From contig JAQBXK010000009.1 of assembly GCA_027625145.1 (NCBI GenBank), forward strand, positions 1 to 63,069: a stretch of 63,069 bases of DNA, in the 5' to 3' direction. Shown one piece after another: positions 46,500-56,021 of this stretch (its first letter is position 1; each line of letters starts with the position of its first letter). The DNA is from Pseudomonadota bacterium (lineage in GTDB: Bacteria; Pseudomonadota; Alphaproteobacteria; Puniceispirillales; Marisalimonadaceae). The notes beneath the pieces are model-generated. The model searched no databases. It had not been told where the DNA came from and saw only the letters and a program-made list of their open reading frames with translations. Made by a program: the position numbers and the translations under genes.

Positions 46500-46557
46500 A
46501 CTAAAATCTCCAAATTGATATAATCTATTAAAATTAACACTCTGATTTATGCATTAC

Positions 46558-46965
46558 CTATCCAATTAGAGCAAGTGAAATAACTACAAAAGCTATTACG
46601 TAAGGAGGCTCATCTGATAATGAAATATCAAATTTTAAATTACCATGTAATCCTTCTTCTTTCTTTTTTATATATTCTTCTGTTTTACCTGAAAAATAAA
46701 AATAAGGTTTGCCATTTTTGTCATTCAAGACTTCTATTTCTGTAAATAATAAACCATCTCCTCTTTGTGGGCTCATAGCTTTCCAAAATGCTTCCTTAGC
46801 TGCAAATCTTTTGCTTAGAAATAAATTTTGATTTTTTAACTTTTTATTAAGAAAACTAATTTCATTTTTACCATAAATTCTTGAAATAAATTTTTTATCA
46901 AATTTTTTTAAAATATTACTTATTCTTGAAGCATCCAGAATATCAGTGCCAACTCCATAAATCAT
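46558..46965 (-). CDS. acpS: Holo-[acyl-carrier-protein] synthase
   Basis: Attaches 4'-phosphopantetheine to ACP. Motifs: G-V-G-T-D-I-L-D (metal site) at the start and F-A-A-K-E-A-F-W-K-A-M. 135 aa. It overlaps pdxJ by 4 bases (ATGA) so the two are coupled. Confidence 0.94.
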   Translation of the reverse strand: MIYGVGTDILDASRISNILKKFDKKFISRIYGKNEISFLNKKLKNQNLFLSKRFAAKEAFWKAMSPQRGDGLLFTEIEVLNDKNGKPYFYFSGKTEEYIKKKEEGLHGNLKFDISLSDEPPYVIAFVVISLALIG

Positions 46966-47702
46966 TTGATGGCATCTTCTATAATCTTACGCATTTTTTT
47001 AATTACATTATCTAAACCATGAAAAATAGCTTCGCCAATTAAAAAATGTCCTATATTTAACTCTACTATATTAGGTATTGACGCTATCAAAGATACATTT
47101 TCATAATTCAAACCATGACCAGCATGAGAAGCAATTTTTAGTTTTTGAGCTTGTAAAACGCATTCTTTCATTTGTTTTAGTTCCAATAACTTATCCTTAT
47201 TATTTGTTGCATTAGCATATGATCCTGTATGAAATTCTATTGTTTTAATACCAAGGTTATGAGATGCTATTAATTGGTTTTCATTTGGGTCTATAAATAA
47301 GCTTACGTTTATATCACTGTCTAACAAAGGATTTATGATCTTCTTTAAATTCTCGATATTAGAGCAAACATCAAGACCTCCTTCTGTAGTTACTTCTTTT
47401 CTTTTTTCAGGAACAAAACATACAGAATGAGGTTTAAATTTTTTAGCTATAGAAACCATTTTTTCATTAGCGGCAATCTCTAAATTTAATGGTATGCTTA
47501 TAGCTTCTAATACATTTTGAAGATCAATTTCATTAATATGACGCCTATCTTCTCTTATATGAACGGTAATTAAATCTGCTCCTGCTTTTTCAGCTAATTG
47601 TGCAGCTCGTGATACATCAGGTAAAAACCCGCCTCTAGCATTTCTGATAGTAGCCACGTGATCTATGTTTACGCCTAATCTAATATAACTTTTCAATATC
47701 AT
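46962..47702 (-). CDS. pdxJ: Pyridoxine 5'-phosphate synthase
   Basis: Condenses 1-deoxyxylulose 5-phosphate with 3-amino-2-oxopropyl phosphate to make vitamin B6. TIM barrel; R-L-G-V-N-I-D-H-V-A-T-I-R-N-A-R at the start, D-L-I-T-V-H-I-R-E-D-R-R-H-I, H-A-G-H-G-L-N and the end segment E-L-N-I-G-H-F-L-I-G-E-A. I chose the ATG at 47702 (246 aa) because it matches the family start and is preceded by AGGG. A longer frame to 47774 runs into the upstream DUF2062 gene. Confidence 0.96.
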   Translation of the reverse strand: MILKSYIRLGVNIDHVATIRNARGGFLPDVSRAAQLAEKAGADLITVHIREDRRHINEIDLQNVLEAISIPLNLEIAANEKMVSIAKKFKPHSVCFVPEKRKEVTTEGGLDVCSNIENLKKIINPLLDSDINVSLFIDPNENQLIASHNLGIKTIEFHTGSYANATNNKDKLLELKQMKECVLQAQKLKIASHAGHGLNYENVSLIASIPNIVELNIGHFLIGEAIFHGLDNVIKKMRKIIEDAIK

Positions 47703-47724
47703 AACCCTATAAATACAATTGATT

Positions 47725-48249
47725 TCAAATATTATTATTTTTTCTTTTTTTTGCTTTTTTATATGATGAGACAAAAGCAGACATAACTAAGTATGAAACT
47801 ATCCAAACAGGTAACGCGATAACAGAGGCTCCAATTAACATTGGCAATAAAACTTCATAAGTTTGATTAAGGATCATATTAACACTTATATGATTTATTA
47901 TACTTGCATCTTGCTTAGAAGTTATAAAAACACCAATATTATAAATTAATCCCCATATAAAAGGAAAAGTAATTGGATTCCCAACAGCTGTTCCTATCAA
48001 CGCCGCAAAAAAATTAGCTCTTAAAAAATAAGCAAATAGTATAGCTAAAAAAAAATGCAATCCTAGTAAAGGTGTGAAAGAAACCATTGAACCACAAGCA
48101 AACCCTGCTGAAATAGAGTATGTAGAGCCTGGTAGTCTATTTAAACGAAACCAATAATACATGCCCATTCTTTTTAAATTATTAAATGATAAAAACTTTT
48201 GAATAAAAAATTTAAACGATTTAGATTTGTGTTTTTTAAAGATTGACAC
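47725..48249 (-). CDS. DUF2062 inner-membrane protein
   Basis: Small membrane protein family of unknown role, often near relA/spoT or envelope genes in alphaproteobacteria. Features: a basic N-terminus, S-I-S-A-G-F-A-C-G-S-M-V-S-F-T-P-L-L-G-L-H (the family signature), and about three or four hydrophobic segments, with G-T-A-V-G-N-P-I-T-F-P-F in the middle. 174 aa, Lys-rich end. 2 bases after the spoT stop. Confidence 0.85.
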   Translation of the reverse strand: MSIFKKHKSKSFKFFIQKFLSFNNLKRMGMYYWFRLNRLPGSTYSISAGFACGSMVSFTPLLGLHFFLAILFAYFLRANFFAALIGTAVGNPITFPFIWGLIYNIGVFITSKQDASIINHISVNMILNQTYEVLLPMLIGASVIALPVWIVSYLVMSAFVSSYKKAKKRKNNNI

Positions 48250-48251
48250 TT

Positions 48252-50369
48252 TTATTCTTTACCTCTTTCAATACTTTCAACAAATTGGGATAATCTAAGA
48301 GCAACTATAATCTGATTTAAATGACTAATATTCTTTACTTCAAGATCTATATTAAATTTATAAAAATCTAAATCTCTTGAAATCACCTGAATATTAGAAA
48401 TATTTCCATTGTTTGCACTAATTATTTTTGTAACGTCGGCTAAACTTCCTGGCTCATTAGCTAAAACTGTAACTAAATTTCCTTTATGAAAGGCATCTCC
48501 TTCTCTTTCCCAAGTAATTTCAAGCCACATTTCTGGCATTTCATGAAATTTTTCTAAAGAAAAGCAATCTATGGCATGAACAGTAATACCTTTTCCAGTA
48601 GTAACAATTCCTACAATTCTTTCGCCTGGCAATGGATGGCAACAGTGAGCATAATGTATAGCCATACCGGGAATAACGCCTTTAATTTTTATTTTATCTT
48701 GTATGTTATTTTTTTTCAATGCAGTAATATTTTGAGATTCTAATTTTTTATTAGGATATAAAATGCTTAAAACTTCTCTAGAATTAATGTTACCTTTTCC
48801 TATTTGTATTAATAATTCTTCTAAATCAGATAAACCATATACTTCCATTACTTTGATAAGACTTTTTTCATGTAATGTTTTATTCTGCTGTCTAAATTCT
48901 TTTTGTAATAAAGCCGTTCCCATTTGAGAAAACTCCTTAATTTCTCTGTTTTTGATAAACCTTTTTATACCTGCTTTAGCTTTTCCAGTTATACAACTGT
49001 CAATCCATTTTAGATCAGGAAATCCATTTTCAGAAATTAAAATTTCTACTTGATCACCATTATGGACTTCAGTTGTGATAAGCCTCGTTTTATTATTTAT
49101 TTTTGCTCCAACAGCTGAATTGCCAATTTCCGAATGAACTGCATATGAAAAATCAACGGCATTTGCTCCCTTAGGAAGAATGATCATATTACCTTTTGGA
49201 GTAAAACAAAAAACTTGATCATTATACATTTCTAGTTTTGTATTTTCTAAAAAATCTTCAGGATCTGAGCTCTCTTCTATTATTTGAATAAGTTCTCTTA
49301 TCCATTTATATCTAATTCCTTCAGAAAATTTAGCTTTACCTTTATGCATCCAGTGAGCGGCAACTCCTTTGGAGGCATATTCATTCATAAGAGAAGTACG
49401 AATTTGAACTTCAATTCTAGTTTTTTTCGGACCTATCAAACTTGAGTGAAGTGATTGATAACCATTACGTTTAGGTGCTGAAATATAATCTTTGAAACGA
49501 CCCATAATAGCGGTATATTCTTGATGAAGCAGTCCAAGAGACTGATAACACGATGCTTTATCGTCAACTATAATACGAAATGCCATTATATCCGCCAATT
49601 GATCCATATTAGCTTTTTTAAACTGCATTTTTTTCCATATTGAATAACTACTTTTAATACGTCCTGTAATTTCACAATTAACATTATTTTTTTTAAAAAA
49701 AGATTCAATTTCTTTTGTAATAAAAGGAATATTAATTTTATCTTGTGAATATATAAAATCTAATCTTTTGATTATTGAGTTTCTTGTTTCTGGTTTAATT
49801 TCAGCAAAACATCTATCTTCTAATTCTCTTTGTATTGCTACTATTCCTAGACGTTCTGCCAAAGGAGCAAAAATTTCTAAAGTTTCATAACAAATCTTTG
49901 ATCGTTTTTGGTTATTTTTAATACCACTTATAGTTCTGATGTTATGCAACCTATCAGCAAGTTTAACCAATAAAACTCTGATATCATCCGATGAAGCTAA
50001 TAATAATTTTCTAAAGTTTTCAGCTTGAGCAAGCCCAAACCTTGTTTCTAATTTAGATAATTTTGTAACACCATCAACTAACTTAGATATTTCAACTCCA
50101 AAATTTTGTTTTATATCATCTAGAGTATAAGCACTGTCTTCTACAACATCGTGAAGTAATGCAGTAACAATAGTTGCTGAATCTAATTTCATATCAATTA
50201 AAACATTAGCTACAGCTAATGGATGAGTAAAATATGGCTCCCCACTTCCTCTAAGTTGGTTTCTGTGAGCATTTTTGGAAATATTGTATGCTTTATAGAC
50301 GACTTCTTTGGAAACCGAAGTATCATAAGTTAAAATTTTTTTATAAATTTTATTAGCTGACATATTCAT
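48252..50369 (-). CDS. spoT: Bifunctional (p)ppGpp synthetase/hydrolase
   Basis: Makes and degrades the stringent-response alarmone. HD hydrolase domain with Y-F-T-H-P-L-A-V-A and L-L-H-D-V-V-E-D, intact for hydrolysis. Synthetase domain with G-R-I-K-S-S-Y-S-I-W-K-K-M and N-G-Y-Q-S-L-H. TGS domain (V-F-C-F-T-P-K-G) and C-terminal ACT domain follow. This is the single Rel type of alphaproteobacteria. Starts: TTG at 50381 or ATGs at 50369 and 50363; I favour 50369 (705 aa). Confidence 0.95.
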   Translation of the reverse strand: MNMSANKIYKKILTYDTSVSKEVVYKAYNISKNAHRNQLRGSGEPYFTHPLAVANVLIDMKLDSATIVTALLHDVVEDSAYTLDDIKQNFGVEISKLVDGVTKLSKLETRFGLAQAENFRKLLLASSDDIRVLLVKLADRLHNIRTISGIKNNQKRSKICYETLEIFAPLAERLGIVAIQRELEDRCFAEIKPETRNSIIKRLDFIYSQDKINIPFITKEIESFFKKNNVNCEITGRIKSSYSIWKKMQFKKANMDQLADIMAFRIIVDDKASCYQSLGLLHQEYTAIMGRFKDYISAPKRNGYQSLHSSLIGPKKTRIEVQIRTSLMNEYASKGVAAHWMHKGKAKFSEGIRYKWIRELIQIIEESSDPEDFLENTKLEMYNDQVFCFTPKGNMIILPKGANAVDFSYAVHSEIGNSAVGAKINNKTRLITTEVHNGDQVEILISENGFPDLKWIDSCITGKAKAGIKRFIKNREIKEFSQMGTALLQKEFRQQNKTLHEKSLIKVMEVYGLSDLEELLIQIGKGNINSREVLSILYPNKKLESQNITALKKNNIQDKIKIKGVIPGMAIHYAHCCHPLPGERIVGIVTTGKGITVHAIDCFSLEKFHEMPEMWLEITWEREGDAFHKGNLVTVLANEPGSLADVTKIISANNGNISNIQVISRDLDFYKFNIDLEVKNISHLNQIIVALRLSQFVESIERGKE

Positions 50370-50454
50370 TATTATTGTCAAATCTCATTGATATAAATTA
50401 TATTTTTTATATCTTAACAAAAAATAAGAAAGACATGAAACTAAAAAATCTAAA

Positions 50455-50859
50455 TTAGTCTTCGTTTCTAATTAAATCTTTTGACACATCATCAAATGAT
50501 GTTTCAACATCAGTGTTCTTTGAATTAATAGATGAACTAGAAACTAATTTGTCATCTGAGTCATTAATAGTAAGATAGGTTGAAAATTCTTCTTCTACTG
50601 AACTTTCTTCTTCAAATATCACTTCTTTTTTAATGATATTTTTTTGCATTGATCTAATAAATCTTTCATGCAATGCAGCAGGATCAACAGCATCTTCTGC
50701 AATTTCACGAAGAGAGACTACAGGGTTCTTGTCGTTATCTCTTTCAACTTCAATTTTCATTCCATTTGATATCTCTCTTGATCTTTGAGAGGCAGCAACA
50801 ACTAAGTCAAACCTATTTGGAATTTTTTTAATACAATCTTCTACTGTTACTCTTGCCAT
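50455..50859 (-). CDS. rpoZ: RNA polymerase omega subunit
   Basis: Assembly chaperone of the beta' subunit. M-A-R-V-T-V-E-D-C at the start, [16 protein letters not shown] and [13 protein letters not shown]. The acidic tail after about residue 80 makes it 134 aa. 73 bases upstream of spoT; a common neighbour. Confidence 0.96.
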   Translation of the reverse strand: MARVTVEDCIKKIPNRFDLVVAASQRSREISNGMKIEVERDNDKNPVVSLREIAEDAVDPAALHERFIRSMQKNIIKKEVIFEEESSVEEEFSTYLTINDSDDKLVSSSSINSKNTDVETSFDDVSKDLIRNED

Positions 50860-50908
50860 TTAATACTCCATAGATATTTTAGTTCATTAAAGACTTTGCA
50901 CAAAAAAA

Positions 50909-51430
50909 TCAATCAATTTTTTTATTACTTTCATATATTGATATAATTTGCTTAGCTAATTGATTTGATAATTGTTTTGCATTCAAGCCAAACACTGGAT
51001 GAATCCAAAAAGGATTAACTTCAGCGATAGGCTCCATAACAAATCTTCTTAAATGAGATCTGGGGTGAGGTAAAATTAAATTATTACTTTTATAAATCTT
51101 TCCATCATAATCGATTAAATCAAGATCGACAGATCTTGAATCATTGAGATTAATTCTTATTCTTCCTAATTGTTTTTCAACTAATAAAAGTTTTTCTAAA
51201 ACTTTGTTTTCATTTAAAAAAGTGTTGCCAACAACAACGCAATTGAAAAATTTAGGTTGGTCATTTTTAGGTATTGGGTCAGATATATACCAGCTGGATA
51301 TTTTTTGAATATTAATTGATAAAGATTGAAGTTTTTTAATAGCCTTTTTTCCAACTTCTATAGGATGAAGCCCTTCATTTGAGTTTATATTTCCTCCAAT
51401 CCCTATTATTAAATCTTTTTTTTTTTTCAT
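50909..51430 (-). CDS. folK: 2-amino-4-hydroxy-6-hydroxymethyldihydropteridine pyrophosphokinase
   Basis: Folate synthesis step that pyrophosphorylates the pterin. Motifs: G-I-G-G-N-I-N near the start, E-K-Q-L-G-R-I-R, R-S-V-D-L-D-L-I and L-P-H-P-R-S-H-L-R-R-F-V-M-E-P. 173 aa. Placed between smpB and rpoZ. Confidence 0.94.
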   Translation of the reverse strand: MKKKKDLIIGIGGNINSNEGLHPIEVGKKAIKKLQSLSINIQKISSWYISDPIPKNDQPKFFNCVVVGNTFLNENKVLEKLLLVEKQLGRIRINLNDSRSVDLDLIDYDGKIYKSNNLILPHPRSHLRRFVMEPIAEVNPFWIHPVFGLNAKQLSNQLAKQIISIYESNKKID

Positions 51431-51470
51431 ATTCTCTTTAGTAGTTAATTTTAAAGTTAATACAAATATT

Positions 51471-51953
51471 TTAATTGTTATTTTTTAATAACCTATGCTT
51501 TTCTCTATCCCAATCTCGTTTTTTTATAACTTCTCTTTTATCAACTTTCTTTTTTCCTTCAGCAATAGCAAGAGATATTTTGGCAAGCCCTTTTTGATTA
51601 AAATAAAGACTTAGAGGAACTATTGTACAGCCCTCTTTTTTAATCTTACCAAAAATTTTATTTCTTTCTTTTTTATGAATTAATAACCGTCTAATTCTTT
51701 TAGGCTCATGATTTTGGCCAAATGCTGCTGAGCTATACTCAGGTATATTTGAGTTTATTAATACAATATGACCAGATTCTTCTGTAGCATAGGATTCTGC
51801 TATACTGGCTCTTCCTAATCTTAAACTTTTAACTTCACTGCCTAACAAAATAATGCCCGCTTCAATAGTTTCTAAAATTGCATAATCAAATTTTGCACGC
51901 CTATTCTCAGCCACCCTTCCATGAGATATACATTTAGAATCTTTTTGTTTCAT
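51471..51953 (-). CDS. smpB: SsrA-binding protein
   Basis: Delivers tmRNA to stalled ribosomes. V-A-E-N-R-R-A-K-F-D-Y, E-A-G-I-I-L-L-G-S-E-V-K-S-L-R and the C-terminal basic tail K-K-V-D-K-R-E-V-I-K-K-R-D-W-D-R-E are all present. 160 aa. The matching ssrA gene is not in the window. Follows dapA as in many alphaproteobacteria. Confidence 0.96.
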   Translation of the reverse strand: MKQKDSKCISHGRVAENRRAKFDYAILETIEAGIILLGSEVKSLRLGRASIAESYATEESGHIVLINSNIPEYSSAAFGQNHEPKRIRRLLIHKKERNKIFGKIKKEGCTIVPLSLYFNQKGLAKISLAIAEGKKKVDKREVIKKRDWDREKHRLLKNNN

Positions 51954-51966
51954 TTAGTATTATACT

Positions 51967-52842
51967 TTACAATAAACCAGTTATTTCAAGTGCTTTTTTG
52001 ACATTTTTTTTACTACTATCCTCAATATCTACTATCGGCAATCTTGCTTGATGAGAACACATTCCTAGCAATGATGCCGCATATTTCAAAGGGCCTGGGC
52101 TAGTTTCACAAAACAAAGCATCGTGAAGAGGCATAAGCTTTTTATTGATCTCTTGGCACAAAGATATATCTCCTGACTTCCATGCATTATGCATTTCAGA
52201 AATAAGCTTTGGAGCAATGTTCGCAGTAACTGAAATGCAGCCATGACCTCCAGCTGCAAGATAAGCTAAAGCCGTTCCGTCTTCACCAGATAATTGAATA
52301 AAATAATCTCCAATAAGATTTTGTAATCTAGTTGGTCTAGCTAAGTCTGCTGTTGCATCTTTTACACCTACAATCAATTCATTTTCCGCTAATTTAGCCA
52401 TAGTATTATCACTCATCTGAATAACTGAACGGCCAGGTATATCATAGATAATTATTGGTTTTGTAGAATGTTTTATCAATTCATTATAATGTGCCAACAA
52501 ACCAGATTGAGTTGGCTTGTTATAATAAGGTGTTACAACTAAAACACCATCTGCTCCAGCATCACAAGCATGCTTAACAAACTCAATTGCTTCAGCAGTA
52601 GAGTTAGAACCAGCTCCAGCTATAACAGGAACCCTCTTATTTGACTGATCAATACACACTTCAACTAATTTTTTATGTTCCTCATGAGATAACGTAGGAG
52701 ACTCTCCAGTTGTCCCAACAGGAACTAATCCATTAGTTCCATTCTCAATTTGAAAATCTATTAATTTACGATAAGCATCAAAGTCTACTTGATTATCTTT
52801 AAAAGGAGTTAAAAGAGCTGTGTAAGAACTGTGAAATAACAT
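51967..52842 (-). CDS. dapA: 4-hydroxy-tetrahydrodipicolinate synthase
   Basis: First committed step of lysine and diaminopimelate synthesis. Catalytic Tyr in T-P-Y-Y-N-K-P-T-Q, Schiff-base Lys in V-G-V-K-D-A-T and pyruvate-binding G-T-T-G-E-S. 291 aa. First gene of the dapA-smpB-folK-rpoZ-spoT block, divergent from the dehydratase gene across 100 bases. Confidence 0.96.
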   Translation of the reverse strand: MLFHSSYTALLTPFKDNQVDFDAYRKLIDFQIENGTNGLVPVGTTGESPTLSHEEHKKLVEVCIDQSNKRVPVIAGAGSNSTAEAIEFVKHACDAGADGVLVVTPYYNKPTQSGLLAHYNELIKHSTKPIIIYDIPGRSVIQMSDNTMAKLAENELIVGVKDATADLARPTRLQNLIGDYFIQLSGEDGTALAYLAAGGHGCISVTANIAPKLISEMHNAWKSGDISLCQEINKKLMPLHDALFCETSPGPLKYAASLLGMCSHQARLPIVDIEDSSKKNVKKALEITGLL

Positions 52843-52942
52843 GATAACCTCTGTATTGTGAATAATGATTGCATATCATAACTATTTCATTCAAAATTAA
52901 CAAGTTTAAGAATTTTATTTTATTTAAGGGAAAACAATTCTA

Positions 52943-53923
52943 ATGATAGGAATGGTTACGAACGATTCTATAATTAAAGCTGCCGAAAGATTAAAAGGTA
53001 AAATTGTTAGAACGCCATTATTAAAATCAGATCATGTAAACAAAGAATTAAAATCAAATATATATATTAAAGCTGAAAATTTACAGACTATTGGTGCATT
53101 TAAGTTTAGGGGAGCAATGAATACTATACTTCAATTGCCATCAGATGCAAAGAAAGTAGTTGCATGGTCGAGCGGGAACCATGCTCAAGCTGTTGCTGCA
53201 GCAGCAAGTATTACTGGACGAGAAGCTACTCTTGTAATGCCAAAAGACTCTCCTAAAACTAAATTAGATGGAACAATCGCTTGGGGTTCACAAATAATAA
53301 AATATGATAGAAACACTGAGAACCGTGAAGAGATAGGAAAAGCTATTGCAAAACAGCAAAATGCTATAATTATCCCACCTTTTGATGATGTCAATGTTAT
53401 TATTGGCCAAGGAACTGCTGGGTTAGAGGCTGTACAACAATTAAAAGAAATCAATGTTATCCCAGATATTGTATTATGTTGCTGTGGAGGCGGTGGATTA
53501 ATAGCCGGAGTAAGCACCTCGATAAAAGCATATCATCCTAATGCTCAAATATATTCTGTTGAACCTCAAAATTTTGATGACACTAAAAAATCCCTTGAAG
53601 CTGGAATGATTGTTGAAAATACAATGGAAAATCACTCAATATGTGATGCATTATTAGCAAATAAGCCTGGTAATATAACTTTTGAAATTAATAAAAAAAA
53701 TTTAAGCGGTGGAATTTCAGTCAGTGACACTGAATCATTAACAGCTATGAAAATTGCATATAAATATTTTAAAATTGTTTTAGAACCAGGAGGTGCTGTT
53801 GCATTAGCCGCTGCTATTTCAAAAAAAATAGACATAAAAAATAAAAATGTTTTAGTGATTGCTTCAGGTGGAAACGTAGATAGCGATATTTTTGAAAAAT
53901 GTTTATATGCAGAAAGTTTTTAA
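52943..53923 (+). CDS. Threonine/serine dehydratase-family PLP enzyme
   Basis: Fold type II PLP enzyme that removes ammonia from threonine or serine, or racemises serine. PLP lysine in G-A-F-K-F-R-G-A near residue 50 and the phosphate loop C-C-G-G-G-G-L near 175; the 326-aa length, without a regulatory ACT domain, excludes the biosynthetic IlvA. Start at 52943 or three codons later at Met4. It is divergent from dapA. Confidence 0.88.
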   Translation: MIGMVTNDSIIKAAERLKGKIVRTPLLKSDHVNKELKSNIYIKAENLQTIGAFKFRGAMNTILQLPSDAKKVVAWSSGNHAQAVAAAASITGREATLVMPKDSPKTKLDGTIAWGSQIIKYDRNTENREEIGKAIAKQQNAIIIPPFDDVNVIIGQGTAGLEAVQQLKEINVIPDIVLCCCGGGGLIAGVSTSIKAYHPNAQIYSVEPQNFDDTKKSLEAGMIVENTMENHSICDALLANKPGNITFEINKKNLSGGISVSDTESLTAMKIAYKYFKIVLEPGGAVALAAAISKKIDIKNKNVLVIASGGNVDSDIFEKCLYAESF

Positions 53924-53925
53924 GA

Positions 53926-54501
53926 TTACTTTATTAAAAAATCTATTACATTTTCTTTTTTAGGCCTTCTTCTTTCTATTGGATCTTTTTCTTTATTCCC
54001 TATATAAATAAAACCAGCAACTTTATCTGTATCTGGGTTACCTCCTAATTCTATAATCATAGCTTTACTATAAGCATACCATTCAGTTAACCATTGCGCT
54101 GCATAACCTAAGGATTGAGCGGCTATAAGAAGCGTTGTACATACTGCGCCAGAAGATAATTCCATCTCCCATAAAGGAATTTTAGGATGAGAAACTGGTT
54201 TAAAAAGAACTGCAATTATAACATTAGCTCTACAAAATCTTTTTCTTTCGTAATCTATTTCTTCTTCAGTTGCTGTCGGATTATTAACTTTAAATTCTTT
54301 AGCTAAAATATCATTTCCAATTCTAAACCTTGCATTGTTTTTAATTACAATTAATTTCCAAGGATTTAATGCTCCATGATCAGGCACTCTAATTCCACAA
54401 TCTAATATAGCTTCTAAATCATCTTCATTAATATTATTATCAATCATATTTTTTGCTGTTATAGATCTTCTTATTTGTAGAAATTTGATAATGTTTTTCA
54501 T
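53926..54501 (-). CDS. Nitroreductase-family flavoprotein (YdjA-like)
   Basis: FMN-dependent NAD(P)H oxidoreductase fold. R-R-S-I-T-A-K at residues 12-18 begins the FMN-binding part, then R-V-P-D-H-G-A-L-N-P-W, and A-A-Q-S-L-G-Y-A-A-Q-W later. 191 aa with G-N-K-E-K-D-P near the end, the YdjA-like small type. Substrate unknown. Its stop is 2 bases from the stop of the convergent dehydratase. Confidence 0.87.
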   Translation of the reverse strand: MKNIIKFLQIRRSITAKNMIDNNINEDDLEAILDCGIRVPDHGALNPWKLIVIKNNARFRIGNDILAKEFKVNNPTATEEEIDYERKRFCRANVIIAVLFKPVSHPKIPLWEMELSSGAVCTTLLIAAQSLGYAAQWLTEWYAYSKAMIIELGGNPDTDKVAGFIYIGNKEKDPIERRRPKKENVIDFLIK

Positions 54502-54591
54502 AATTACTCTAAAAGAAATAAAAAAGCTTTACATGTTAATCTTTATAATAGAAATATCTAATAAATTAACATATTTTTTTAATGATTCACA

Positions 54592-55332
54592 ATGTATTCT
54601 GATCCAACATTAATTATTATTATAATAACTGCTGTTTTCTTTGGAGGCTTAGTTAAAGGTACTTTAGGATTTGGAATGCCTATGGTAGCTTTACCAATAA
54701 TTGCATTTGCAATACCTGTAACAACTGCAATGATACTTCTTTGTGCCCCCATATTATTAACAAATTTTTTGCAAATAAAATTTAAAGAAGGCGTAAGTAG
54801 TTATAGATTTCTTCCAATGTTTCTAAGTCTGATTGTTGGACTAATAATTGGTGCGCGTTTAATACTAGAAATTAATATTAATACAATTACACAAATAATT
54901 GCAGTATCAATTATTTTTGCAGCCTTAGTAAACTGCTTTGGTATAAAAATTCAAAATATTAAAAAAAGTTGGGAAAAAACTATAACAATAGTTATTGGTT
55001 TTGGATCTGGTATTTTAGGAGGATTATCAACGTTTTATGGGCCTCCAATGCTAGCATATTTAGTAGCCGCGGACCTGCCAAAAGAAAAGTTTGTAAGAAC
55101 AGTATCAACAATGTATTTTATTGGCTCATTTCCATTATATGGTTCCCTAATTTATTATGGATTTGCAACAAAACAAGATTTAATTGTAAGTTTAGCACTT
55201 ATAATTCCTGCATTTATATCACAACAAATAGGCACAAAAATAAGAGATAAAATTAATCAAAAACAATTTAGAATATGTATATTAGCAACATTAATAATAC
55301 TTGGCTTTTCTCTTTTAATTAAAACCTTATAA
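54592..55332 (+). CDS. TauE/SafE-family membrane transporter
   Basis: Eight-helix inner-membrane protein of the TauE/SafE family, thought to export sulfite or related anions. G-G-L-V-K-G-T-L-G-F-G-M-P near residue 20 and G-G-L-S-T-F-Y-G-P-P-M near residue 144 are the two family repeats. 246 aa. No strong ribosome binding site precedes the ATG. No sulfur gene lies beside it, so the substrate is open. Confidence 0.88.
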   Translation: MYSDPTLIIIIITAVFFGGLVKGTLGFGMPMVALPIIAFAIPVTTAMILLCAPILLTNFLQIKFKEGVSSYRFLPMFLSLIVGLIIGARLILEININTITQIIAVSIIFAALVNCFGIKIQNIKKSWEKTITIVIGFGSGILGGLSTFYGPPMLAYLVAADLPKEKFVRTVSTMYFIGSFPLYGSLIYYGFATKQDLIVSLALIIPAFISQQIGTKIRDKINQKQFRICILATLIILGFSLLIKTL

Positions 55333-55334
55333 AT

Positions 55335-56012
55335 TTACTTATTTAAATAAGAAACTATTTTAAGACTTAATGATACTGAAGGACCAATGCCAATTGCAAA
55401 GATTATTGTGCCTATTCCTAAAGTCCCGCCTAAAAGCCATCCGAGAAAAACAACAAAAAACTCAATGCTAAATCTAACAAAACTAATAGGTTTATTATAA
55501 TTTTTGGCAATGCCTGTCATTAAGCCATCTCTTGTTCCAGGACCAAGGTTAGCAATTAAATAAATACCACAACCAAATCCAACAAGAAATGTACCTAAAA
55601 TAGCTAAAAAAAGTCCATTAAAAATTTCATTAACAAAGGATAATAATGGGATAAAAACACCCATAGTCATAGCAATTATAATGATATTCATTATAGTTCC
55701 TAATCCTGGCTTTATTTTAAGAGGATACCAAAAAACTAAAACAGTAACGCTAATGATAAAAGTTGAAAAACCAATCCCTATATTAACTTTCTTTGCAACC
55801 CCTTCTGCTAAAACAGTCCAAGGAGTTGCTCCATATTGAGAAACAACTAAAATGCTCTCACCTAAACCAAAAATGAATAATCCAGTACAAAGAATAAAAA
55901 ACGTATTAAAGTTTGGTTTGAAAATATTTGGTTTAGAAGAACTCCATGAGACCATGGGAACAGAACTTATTAAAAAAATATCTGCAACTTTTTTAAAATT
56001 TAAGAATTTCAT
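55335..56012 (-). CDS. YczE/YitT-type membrane protein
   Basis: Multi-pass membrane protein with a duplicated Y-G-A-T-P-W-T-V and L-G-P-G-T-R-D-G-L-M signature, typical of the YczE/YyaS/YitT group. Function unknown in the family. About five or six helices, 225 aa. 9 bases downstream of the FMN oxidase, probably one operon. Confidence 0.85.
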   Translation of the reverse strand: MKFLNFKKVADIFLISSVPMVSWSSSKPNIFKPNFNTFFILCTGLFIFGLGESILVVSQYGATPWTVLAEGVAKKVNIGIGFSTFIISVTVLVFWYPLKIKPGLGTIMNIIIIAMTMGVFIPLLSFVNEIFNGLFLAILGTFLVGFGCGIYLIANLGPGTRDGLMTGIAKNYNKPISFVRFSIEFFVVFLGWLLGGTLGIGTIIFAIGIGPSVSLSLKIVSYLNK

Positions 56013-56021
56013 TTTTTAAAA

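Noticed and set aside
47703-47774. Extended pdxJ start
   Set aside because: It overlaps the DUF2062 gene and lacks family similarity; the ATG at 47702 fits.
54969-55250. 93-codon open frame on the plus strand inside the TauE/SafE gene
   Set aside because: Same strand but shifted frame; low-complexity Asn/Cys/Trp content typical of an out-of-frame reading.
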